Assembly: GCA_947646735.1 (NCBI GenBank)
Contig: CANTFK010000962.1
Location: 124,001 to 188,000 of the forward strand
Direction of reading: 5' to 3'
DNA from: Peronospora farinosa
Lineage: Eukaryota; Oomycota; Peronosporomycetes; Peronosporales; Peronosporaceae
Length of the DNA: 64,000 nt
Shown here: positions 1 through 8,512 of the stretch, one piece after another
Layout: the number at the start of each line of letters is the position of its first letter
How positions within the stretch are numbered: position 1 is the stretch's first letter
Notes under the pieces: model-generated
What the model was told of the DNA's origin: nothing
Databases searched by the model: none
Seen by the model: the letters and a program-made list of their open reading frames with translations, nothing else
Made by a program: the position numbers and the translations under genes

Positions 1-339
1 ATTTAATTAATTATAACTAAATATATGTTTAACTACTGATTGGCTATATATATATATATATAGATCGGATACGCGACTCTTTAGAAGCGTATCCTGTCGC
101 ATGATCTTAAATCTAGATTTAAGATCGCAACTGACGTCCTTCTGAGACGTCGTGATGCCTAGCTTCAACTAGCGTCATCCCTTCTCATGTGAATCCATCA
201 ATGGATATCACATTCACGAGGGTGGATCACATTTGTGTATCGCACCCAAGTGACAGGTCAAAAGTAATCATGGATACTTTTTCGACCGAACATTAAGTAT
301 ATTACTTAATGTTTACGTGTAACTAGATACCCTGTTACA
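1..339 (-). repeat. GypsyA 3' LTR (left-truncated by window)
   Basis: Near-identical to 4265-4597, with a different TA-repeat length near 50-62 and an indel near 258-270. In minus orientation it begins TGTAACAGGG. It is rich in inverted repeats: a perfect 24-bp palindrome at 103-126, 8-bp arms at 67-74/87-94, and 10-bp arms at 290-299/303-312 with a 3-base spacer. Confidence 0.85.
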
Positions 340-353
340 CCATCCCCCTTTTT
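340..353 (-). other. Polypurine tract of GypsyA
   Basis: On the minus strand the sequence AAAAAGGGGGATGG lies directly before the LTR start TGTAACAG, the position and composition expected for plus-strand DNA priming. Confidence 0.8.
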
Positions 354-445
354 AGAACGATGTTTACATTTTGTAAAACATCGCCTAAGAGACAGAGAGA
401 CTGGCGAGCCGTTATAAACGCGCCGCTTTAGTCTGCTCAGTACTC

Positions 446-1096
446 ATGCCACCGAAACGTGGTAAGGCTGATGGGTCGCCTGAAAAGGCACCCATGCAGT
501 CCAGCACTAAGCGCACGCGCCGCGATTTATCGCAGCCGTCGCAAAGTGCGTCAGGCACTGGGGTGGATCTTCCATCTCACGATAATGTGGATGAAGATCC
601 ATCTCTCATTGTAGACTACAATGAGACTACGCCATTGCCATCACCCCAAAGTGGCGATGAGAATAGTGCATTGATGGGACGTATGTCCACATCATTTGAG
701 GCACCCGTCCTTGAGGAAGCATCTATGCTTCCTACAAGCGAAGGTAAAACCCCGTCGTCTGCGCCTACGAGCGCAGCGACTAAGACTGAGCGCGCTACTT
801 CGAAAGGAGTAGTCGCGACTCAGTCAGATGTAACTTCTCAAGCTGATGTCTTGACAATCCATAATGGACAGTCAGACTCAGGTGAGTGTGAGCTTAAAGC
901 TCCACCAAGTACACCTTCGGCCTCACTAGCCCGCCGTCGCGAGGGCGGCTACGTGAGTGGTGGCTTGCCACCAATGCCACCTCCATCTGAGTGGATGAAC
1001 TCGGATGGGTCTAGCGCAGCGCTTTTGCAGCGTGCCACTATAGACGCTCATAGATTCTATAGCGTCTTTCTTTTGTGGAAAAAGCAGGGCAAATAA
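446..1096 (+). CDS. Antisense extra ORF in GypsyA, unknown function (216 aa)
   Basis: An open 216-codon frame on the strand opposite to the element, between the truncated RNase H (which ends near 1057) and the polypurine tract/3' LTR. It starts MPPKRGKADG. Most of the chain is Ser/Thr/Pro/Ala-rich and looks disordered, with basic stretches near the N-terminus (KRTRRD). The last ~30 residues (LQRATIDAHRFYSV onward) look more folded. It overlaps the end of the minus-strand pol remnant by about 40 bases. No family is recognised. It could be the N-terminal part of another element's gag joined here by rearrangement, or an extra antisense ORF comparable in position to the one at 55430-57679; I see no sequence similarity between the two. 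Confidence 0.5.
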   Translation: MPPKRGKADGSPEKAPMQSSTKRTRRDLSQPSQSASGTGVDLPSHDNVDEDPSLIVDYNETTPLPSPQSGDENSALMGRMSTSFEAPVLEEASMLPTSEGKTPSSAPTSAATKTERATSKGVVATQSDVTSQADVLTIHNGQSDSGECELKAPPSTPSASLARRREGGYVSGGLPPMPPPSEWMNSDGSSAALLQRATIDAHRFYSVFLLWKKQGK

Positions 1097-2058
1097 ACCA
1101 CAAAAGGTTCGGTGCCCAAGAGGTGCACACGAAACTTCACAAGGGCATACTTAATTGAAAGTAGCTCCTTGTCATGCACAGAGTAATTCAGCTCGGCAGC
1201 TTTTAAAAACCGAGACTGATAAGAAATGACACGGTCAACACCGTTGTCATCCTTCTGCATGAGCGCGCTGCCGATTGCAAAATTGCTTGCATCGCAGACG
1301 ACGCTAAAGGGCTTATCCGCGTCTGGCAATGCCAAGACCGGTGCCTCTACAAGAGATTGCTTCACTGATGTGAACGCATCTTCTTGCTCCTTTGACCAAG
1401 TCCATTCTGTATCCTTTTTCAAAAGGTCAGACAATGGCTTAGTCTGCTCCGCATAATTCTTGCTGTACTTATGCAAGTAATTAGCGAGCACAAGGAATTG
1501 GCGCAGATCCTTCACATGACGTGGGACTGTCCATTCCTTTACAGCCTTTACCTTTTCTGGGTCTGCTCGTACACCATGTGCACCTACGATGCAGCCCAGT
1601 ACAGGTATCTCGGGGACCCCTATTACGCACTTTTGCAAGTTAACGTATAATTGGGCGTCACCCAGAGTCTGCAACACAGCGTCTAAATGGCACTTGTGCG
1701 ATTCTATTGCGCTCATACCGTCCTCCGCCCTACTATGCACGAATACATCGTCAAAGTAATGGGACGCATAGGCACGGTGCTGACGCATCACGTGAGCTAC
1801 CACTCAGTTGAATGTTGCCGGAGCATTTTTCAACCCTTGTGGCATCACAAGCCACTCCCACAGCATACCGCTTGGGGTGCTTACTACCGTTTTGGCTACA
1901 TCGGTATCTCTCATGAGAACCTGATAGTAGCCATCCTTCAGATCCAACGCGGAAAAGATAGTTGACTTTCCCATGGAATTCAACAAGACATCTTTCCGCG
2001 GGATCGGCGTTTGAGCTGGAATGGTGGCCGTGTTCAGCTTATTATAAGCATGAACCAC
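1057..2058 (-). pseudogene. pol: GypsyA RT and RNase H remnant
   Basis: Two minus-strand pieces in the same frame are separated by a single TGA (1804-1806). The upstream piece (2058-1804) carries RT blocks SALDLKDGYYQ and MPQGLKNAPATF. The downstream piece (1803-1057) carries the catalytic box YFDDVFVHS, the RT thumb and connection, then RNase H landmarks VVCDASNFAIG and HDKELLSIKYALVKF. RNase H breaks off after LLGTEPFVVY, and the frame runs into unrelated sequence overlapping the antisense ORF. Integrase is missing. RT starts abruptly, and its N-terminal part is in broken frames at 2059-2203. The RNA-copying role is inferred from the family; this copy cannot be functional as written. Confidence 0.85.
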
Positions 2059-2203
2059 GCGCCATCCACCCGTGGCTTACGCACACAGAAGGTCCGGCTG
2101 CAGTGAGGCGACTTGCTCTCACGTACATGTCCCGCCTTGGCTCACTTGTCAAAAACCTCATCGATGTAATCGCCTTGTTCCTTCGGCAACGGCCATTGCC
2201 TGG

Positions 2204-2815
2204 TCACACAGTCTTTTCGACCTGGGTAGGAATATGTGTCACCTGGCTTTCCTCCAGTGCACTCACAACTACACCACTCCTTTCGAGCTGGGTAGTTCCT
2301 GGTGTCGATTGACATACCGTCATCGCACCCTCGACTGTGTTGGACACAGCATCAGCCGCATAAGCCTCTCGCAAGAGCACATCCTTTCCGGTGTCTTGCG
2401 TAGAGCTAGCGACTGTGCGTGTACGCCAGTCTATCCATGGTTGGTGTTTAGCCAACCAAGGCATGCCTAGGATGAGGTCATACGGACTCTCCATACCTAG
2501 CACTGTGAACTTCTCTTTACAAGAGAAGTCACTGAAACTGAAGGCGAGTTCAACTTGAACTCCCTCCGATTTTACGAGCGCGCCGTTCGCTAAACGAACG
2601 ATCGCCTCTTCTCGCTTGCCATCCTGGCAAAGCGACTCATAACTCGCCGGTCTCTTTTTTAGAGCCGCGACTTTCACAAAGTTTTGTGATGCACCCGAAT
2701 CCACGAGAAGGGTCATCACTTGGTCATAGCCTCGTACTAGAGCGCTATAGACCAAAAGGGTTAAGTTCCGACCTTTCGGAACCTCAGGGACTATGCTACC
2801 CATTTGTTCGATCAC
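2204..2815 (-). pseudogene. pol: GypsyA aspartic protease remnant
   Basis: A 203-codon minus-strand frame with the retropepsin active-site motif LLVDSGASQNFVK (DSGA form) at about residues 36-48 and a downstream flap/ILG-like segment (YDLILGMPWLAKHQP). In the family, this enzyme cleaves the Gag-Pol polyprotein. It lies between the gag zinc knuckle and the RT piece, as expected. The linker to RT is only ~150 bases and is out of frame, so part of the region was probably deleted. Confidence 0.8.
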
Positions 2816-2865
2816 TCTGAACTTAGGGGTAGCTTCAGATTCTGCGAAAGTAGGGCATCCCGCCC

Positions 2866-3957
2866 CTACTGCGCTCCCGCATTTCCCGACCCATCTTGGG
2901 CAGGTGCTGAACCCGTGCGTCGTGCACGCTGGTTTTTCGCACCTCCCTTCGGGTTGGGAGACCTTTTGCTGGCTGCCTTAGCACCAGCAGCTACCTTGGC
3001 GTAGCAGCGAGCCATCATATGGCCTCGCTTGCCGCACTTGTAGCAGATCACATCTGCATTGCCTAACTCCATAGGAGTGGCATCAGACCTTTCGGTCGAC
3101 GGCCTGTAATAGGCTGTCGCCGAGGCGCTGTTGTAGGATTGCTCCTCAACTAAGGCAATGTCAATTGCCTCTTCCATCGTCGCTGGCACCTTTCTGAAAA
3201 GGGCCTGACGCGATGGGCCATGCCTAAGTCCATTCATGAACGTGGCTACCTTGATACGCTCTGGTATCGGTTACCCAGTAATGGACGCCGACAGCGAACG
3301 CATCTCCTGCACAAATTCTTGCAGAGAGCGTTTCGCCTGTCGTGCTCCAAAGAAGCGCGCCATAAGCAACACTTCGTTGTTAGACGGTTGGTACATGGCG
3401 CGAATCTTTGCCTTAAAGATCGCCCATGATGGAAATGCATTTGCCATCAGCGCAGAGTATGCCTACTCTGATGCTTTGCCACGCAAGTTGGACATGGCAT
3501 ACGACACCATTCTGGTGTCGTCTTCGATGAGCTGCGCCACTACACATTGCTCCACTGTTAATAGCCAGTGAACAATCGTGTGAGGGCTAGTTCCATCGAA
3601 CTTCGGAGGGTCCATCCGAATGGGCCTTGGTTGAGCAGGCCGGGCAGAGAGCGTCTCAACAGTCCTGTTGAGCGCCTCATTACGTGCCTGCTCAAGCCTA
3701 AGCTCATCCTGAGTCTTAGTGATGGACTCAGCGGTGGCTTGGTTGTTTACCTCGGACGCGTTTCTACGCTGTCCGAGCACAAATGTCTCAAATTGCTCCA
3801 ACTGAGCAACATGTTGCTCAGGAGGACAATGCAAGAGGTTGACCAGGGCTTGTTCACCAAGTCCCTGCGCCATATGCTCTGCCAACTCCCTATGATGTTG
3901 GGAGAGGTGAGGGAAGTCACTCCAGTCCATATTAAGGACCATGTCAACCACACGCAC
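2866..3957 (-). pseudogene. gag: GypsyA Gag remnant with CCHC zinc knuckle
   Basis: The N-terminal piece (3957-3463) has a Gln/Glu-rich helical stretch, then a capsid-like domain start (MDPPKFDGTSPHTIVHWL). The C-terminal piece (3237-2866) has EEAIDIALVEEQSYNS followed by a zinc knuckle CYKCGKRGHMMARC (C-x2-C-x4-H-x4-C) and a basic tail. Between them (3246-3462) capsid residues occur in other frames, so at least two frame disruptions are present. Gag forms the particle shell and the knuckle binds RNA. The domain order matches Ty3/gypsy Gag. Confidence 0.8.
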
Positions 3958-4264
3958 GCTCAGAGAGACGGGTCGTGGGAAGGACTACTAGTGCTACCAA
4001 GTGTAGACGGGCACTTCTACGAAGTTACCTCGTACTACGAGCACACACCTTATGCACAAACGAGGAAACGGTTATACCGTCTTACCTTCGCGTGCGAGGG
4101 TGGTTGGGAGGTTGGTCGACTGCTTAAGCAGTCGTACCACCAGTTGCCTCTCGCGTAAGCGAGAGTGCAACGAACTTTTTAACACTTAGAACACCGACGT
4201 CACGCAGAAGTCTTTCAACTTCTCGTGCGTGGTGTTTTTGTTTAAGTAAATTCAAGACTGAGCT
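3958..4264 (-). other. GypsyA leader/inner LTR edge
   Basis: Non-coding stretch between the gag start and the 5' LTR similarity. It contains a perfect hairpin CTCTCGC-GTAA-GCGAGAG near 4145-4162 and an 18-bp perfect palindrome CGACTGCTTAAGCAGTCG near 4118-4135. I could not place the exact LTR inner boundary or a primer-binding site: the matching bases of the 3' LTR lie left of the window. Confidence 0.5.
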
Positions 4265-4597
4265 TTATTTAATTAATTATAACTAAATATATGTTTAACT
4301 ACTGATTGGCTATATATATATATATATATATAGATCGGATACGCGACTCTTTAGAAGCGTATCCTGTCGCATGATCTTAAATCTAGATTTAAGATCGCAA
4401 CTGACGTCCTTCTGAGACGTCGTGATGCCTAGCTTCAACTAGCGTCATCCCTTCTCATGTGAATCCATCAATGGATATCACATTCACGAGGGTGGATCAC
4501 ATTTGTGTATCGCACCCAAGTGACAATCATGGATACTTTTAGACCAAACATTAAGTATATTACTTAATGTTTACGTGTAACTAGATACCCTGTTACA
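4265..4597 (-). repeat. GypsyA 5' LTR
   Basis: Second LTR copy, matching 1-339. Its outer edge is at 4597 (TGTAACAGGG in minus orientation), directly adjoining LTR2 sequence. Confidence 0.85.
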
Positions 4598-5293
4598 CAC
4601 AGCGCCGGACTGCCGACTTACGGAGGGGGTACCCCGATACCGTGTCGTGTTAGCCTTGGGTCTCACCTTGTGTACCCGTCGTCTTGGCTGGTCTTGCTCC
4701 TCGGTTGACGCAGAAGACCTATAGACTTGGTCTTGTATAGAGGGACTTGGTGGTCCCCGAGTGGATATGCTTCACTCGGGACCGAGTTTCTTGTGCTCAA
4801 TCGACTGTGTCGAGAGCAATGCACCTGGTACTACGTACCCCTTTGGTGGCTGACTGTTCTTGGACCCCTTTGTGTTCTTCCCCGTAGAAAAACCGCTTCC
4901 TATAGCGGGTCTTGAATGGGTACGAACCCACAGGCCAAAATACTTTCTGGGGTTCGTTCGAGCTTGAATCTTACCAAACGACTGTCTTCAACGGGGGGGG
5001 GGGGGGGGGCAAACAAATCCCTTCCTCGGAACAGGTAGGTAGATCGAAACAAGTTCGCACTTGAGTCTTGACACCTCAGGCCAACTATCCTGAGGTTCAA
5101 CTTGCGTAGCTTGAGCCGTCACCTCACCTGACGTCGGTGGGCCAAAGGGTATCCCGCCCGGAAGAGGTGAGGTAACGGAGAAGCTTGGAAGGGGCGCTTA
5201 AAGCTGCCACGTGTAATGCAAATTCGAGTGTGTTTATTTATCTTATTCTCTGTATGATTTTCTTGCCTAACCCTAAACCTTCGCTCTAGATGA
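4598..5293 (-). repeat. LTR2 copy A, U3-end/R/U5 part (split by Element 1)
   Basis: Matches the same segment of five other LTR2 copies (for example 28575-29275). It carries the conserved block with ACACAAGGTGAG and GGGGTACCCC (minus strand), a TATA-like position near 4723-4735 (here weakened to TTGTATAG on the plus strand), a 17-base poly-G run near 4992-5008, and CCTAACCCTAA near 5266. No gene is seen. The other half of the same LTR is 25186-26352. Confidence 0.85.
5290..5293. repeat. 4-bp target-site duplication ATGA (left)
   Basis: ATGA precedes the LTR start TGTGGTGAAG and is repeated at 25186-25189 after the last LTR base. Removing Element 1 and one ATGA restores an LTR2 stretch (CTCTAGATGACACCACG) that aligns with intact copies (CTCTGGATGGTACCACG). 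Confidence 0.85.
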
Positions 5294-5573
5294 TGTGGTG
5301 AAGTCGATCAAGAAAAATTTGATCAACAATATCGAAAGTGATCATAATGTGGACCACTTACACGGCGGAAGTCATATTCTATGGATTATACTTGGCTATT
5401 GTATGGGAGAGATCAAGATCTATCGATGAATGATCGCATAGTTTATACTTGGCTATTGTATTGGAATGACAGCTTATCTGAATCGATCATGTGATGGCCA
5501 CGGTTGGCCGAGGAGTACGCGGCGGTAATGACGATCAGGGTGGGAGATCGCTCGATCGCAATCGTCGACTGTG

Positions 5574-7820
5574 ATCAGCAAGGGTGATCGTCAATCGTGA
5601 TCAACAAGTGTGATCGACGATCGTGATCAACAAGTATGATCGACGATCGTAACCTCGATCCAAAAAGCCGATCGCGAGATGTAACTGGTTACAGATCGAT
5701 CGTAACCTCGATCGACGATCGTGATCGACAAGTGTGATCGACGATCGTGACAAGTGTGATCGACGATCGTACCCTCGATCCAGAAAGCCGATCGCGAGAT
5801 GTAACTGGTTACAGATCGATCGTAACCTCGATCGACGATCGTGATCGACAAGTGTGATCGACGATCGTACCCTCGATCCAGAAAGCCGATCGCGAGATGT
5901 AACTGGTTACAGATCGATCGTAACCTCGATCGACGATCGTGATCGACAAGTGTGATCGACGATCGTGACAAGTGTGATCGACGATCGTGACAAGTGTGAT
6001 CGACGATCGTACCCTCGATCCAGAAAGCCGATCGCAAGATGTAACTGGTTACAGATCGATCGTAACCTCGATCGACGATCGTGATCGACAAGTGTGATCG
6101 ACGATCGTACCCTCGATCCAGAAAGCCGATCGCGAGATGTAACTGGTTACAGATCGATCGTAACCTCGATCGACGATCGTGATCAACAAGTGTGATCGAC
6201 GATCGTACCCTCGATCCAGAAAGCCGATCGCGAGATGTAACTGGTTACAGATCGATCGTAACCTCGATCGACGATCGTGATCGACAAGTGTGATCGACGA
6301 TCGTGACAAGTGTGATCGACGATCGTGACAAGTGTGATCGACGATCGTACCCTCGATCCAGAAAGCCGATCGCAAGATGTAACTGGTTACAGATCGATCG
6401 TAACCTCGATCGACGATCGTGATCGACAAGTGTGATCGACGAACGTGACAAGTGTGATCGACGATCGTGACAAGTGTGATCGACGATCGTGACAAGTGTG
6501 ATCGACGATCGTGATCAACAAGTGTGATCGACGATCGTAACCTCGATCCAGAAAGCCGATCGCAAGATGTAACTGGTTACAGATCGATCGTAACCTCGAT
6601 CGACGATGTGTCACAAGGTGATCGACGATGTGACGGTGATCGACGATCGTGATCAACAAGTGTGATCGACGATCGTAACCTCGATCCAGAAAGCCGATCG
6701 CGAGATGTAACTGGTTACAGATCGATCGTAACCTCGATCGACGATCGTGATCGACAAGTGTGATCGACGATCGTGACAAGTGTGATCGACGATCGTGACA
6801 AGTGTGATCGACGATCGTACCCTCGATCCAGAAAGCCGATCGCAAGATGTAACTGGTTACAGATCGATCGTAACCTCGATCGACGATCGTGATCGACAAG
6901 TGTGATCGACGATCGTGACAAGTGTGATCGACGATCGTGACAAGTGTGATCGGCGATCGTGATCAACAAGTGTGATCGACGATCGTGACAAGTGTGATCG
7001 ACGATCGTGATCAACAAGTGTGATCGACGATCGTGACAAGTGTGATCGACGATCGTGACAAGTGTGATCGACGATCGTGACAAGTGTGATCGACGATCGT
7101 AACCTCGATCCAGAAAGCCGATCGCGAGATGTAACTGGTTACAGATCGATCGTAACCTCGATCGACGATCGTGATCAACAAGTGTGATCGACGATCGTAA
7201 CCTCGATCCAGAAAGCCGATCGCGAGATGTAACTGGTTACAGATCGATCGTAACCTCGATCGACGGATCGTGATCGACAAGTGTGATCGACGATCGTGAC
7301 AAGTGTGATCGACGATCGTGACAAGTGTGATCGACGATCGTACCCTCGATCTAGAAAGCCGATCGCGAGATGTAACTGGTTACAGATCGATCGTAACCTC
7401 GATCGACGGATCGTGATCGACAAGTGTGATCGACGATCGTGACAAGTGTGATCGACGATCGTGACAAGTGTGATCGGCGATCGTGATCAACAAGTGTGAT
7501 CGACGATCGTAACCTCGATCCAGATAGCCGATCGTGACGATGTAACTGGTTACAGATCGATCGTGACACGTGTGATCGACGATCGTGACAAGTGTGATCG
7601 ACGATCGTGACAAGTGTGATCGACGATCGTAACCTCGATCCAGAAAGCCGATCGCGAGATGTAACTGGTTACAGATCGATCGTAACCTCGATCGACGATC
7701 GTGATCGACAAGTGTGATCGACGATCGTGACAAGTGTGATCGACGATCGTAACCTCGATCCAGAAAGCCGATCGCGAGATGTAACTGGTTACAGATCGAT
7801 CGTAACCTCGATCGACGGAT
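5574..7820. repeat. Satellite array in Element 1 5' LTR
   Basis: Tandem mixture of a 22-bp module containing GTGTGATCGACGATCG, a 26-bp variant with GATCAACAAG, and a 72-bp module (AACCTCGATCCAGAAAGCC ... GTAACTGGTTAC ... ACGATCGT). About sixteen 72-bp modules occur here. Modules contain short palindromes (ACGATCGT, CGATCG) and several GATC sites each. Long open frames across the array are by-products of the repeat. Confidence 0.9.
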
Positions 7821-8512
7821 CAAGATCGCGATGGTATCCGAAGTGGACCACATACCGAGATCTGATTTTCCTGAAAGAGACGACACGCGGCAGTAGGTAC
7901 TGTCATACAGATAGGCATAATCGTAGGATTTGGTATTTCATTGGTTAACATTAAACAGAGTTTCTTTTACTTCTAAGCACGCACGCAGACTTCTCTTCCG
8001 GGCGGATAACTTTGGCCCCCGACGATCAAGAGCTTCTGCTACGCTAAGACAAGTGATATCCCTGGATTGTTTGGCCAGGGATTACAAGAACTCTCAACCC
8101 AAGCAAAACCCCCCTGCGATCGGACGCAGTATACAACGTAAAGGACAAGGCACAAGATCGAGACGGCTCAAGTGGTCAGAAGATCAAGTGAAATCAAGTG
8201 GATCAAGTATCTACATTTGGATAAGGCGGTCTCAAGGCAGACCAGGGTGACTCATAGAGCACCCCCCCATACAACTTTCGATCGCGTGAGGATTTTCCAC
8301 GTGATCGACCCCCCGACCAATCCCCAACCCTGGTCAAGTTCAGCATCGACTCAAGTCCACCGAGAAGAGTGCAGCCCGCCCTACCGACGGGTACACAAGG
8401 TGAGGAAGGAAAGTTACACGGATACGGGGTACCCCCTCCGTTAGTCGGTCGTCTGGGCGCCAGTGGAGAGTCGGGATCACATCAGAAATTTTGTGATCGC
8501 CACTCCACCACA
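7821..8512 (+). promoter_or_regulatory. Conserved U3-end/R/U5 block of Element 1 LTR
   Basis: Single-copy LTR segment repeated at 24504-25185 and, diverged, at 44002-44637 (minus) and 47830-48490. Two short blocks are kept even in LTR2: GACGGGTACACAAGGTGAG (8385-8405, resembling a splice donor AAG|GTGAG) and GGGGTACCCCCTCCGT (near 8426-8441, containing a perfect palindrome). I see no convincing TATA box here, so the transcription start is not placed. R and U5 roles are inferred from position. Confidence 0.6.

Larger units (their letters stand above)
1..4597 (-). mobile_element. Degenerate Ty3/gypsy element GypsyA, minus orientation
   Basis: Two copies of a ~335-bp LTR (1-339 and 4265-4597) bracket gag, protease and RT/RNase H remnants that all read on the minus strand. 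Orientation is fixed by a polypurine tract (340-353, minus strand) touching the LTR end that begins TGTAACAG. The outer edge at 4597 abuts CACAGCGCC, which lies near the 3' end of an LTR2, so GypsyA appears to have inserted into that LTR. The left part of the 3' LTR and the left flank are outside the window. Integrase is absent, and the protease-RT linker is shortened and frameshifted, so the copy looks non-autonomous. Confidence 0.85.
5294..8512 (+). repeat. Element 1 5' LTR (3219 bp)
   Basis: Begins TGTGGTGAAGT and ends ACTCCACCACA (terminal inverted repeat with one mismatch). It is made of a unique 5' segment (5294-5573, containing a directly repeated TACTTGGCTATTGTAT), a GATC-rich satellite (5574-7820) and a conserved U3-end/R/U5 segment (7821-8512). 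The unique parts match the 3' LTR. Confidence 0.9.

Noticed and set aside
340..446. GypsyA LTR at 1-339 as a 5' LTR for the plus-strand ORF at 446
   Set aside because: The bases after this LTR are a polypurine tract for the minus orientation and do not resemble a tRNA primer site, and all enzyme remnants read on the minus strand.
5266..5280. Interstitial telomere repeat (CCTAACCCTAA) in LTR2
   Set aside because: Only two to two and a half units, at a fixed place in every LTR2 copy; it is part of the LTR, not a telomere scar.
8369..8512. Gag start at the upstream in-frame ATG (8369)
   Set aside because: The extra 48 residues are encoded by LTR sequence; homology with Element 2 Gag begins at MVRVPG.
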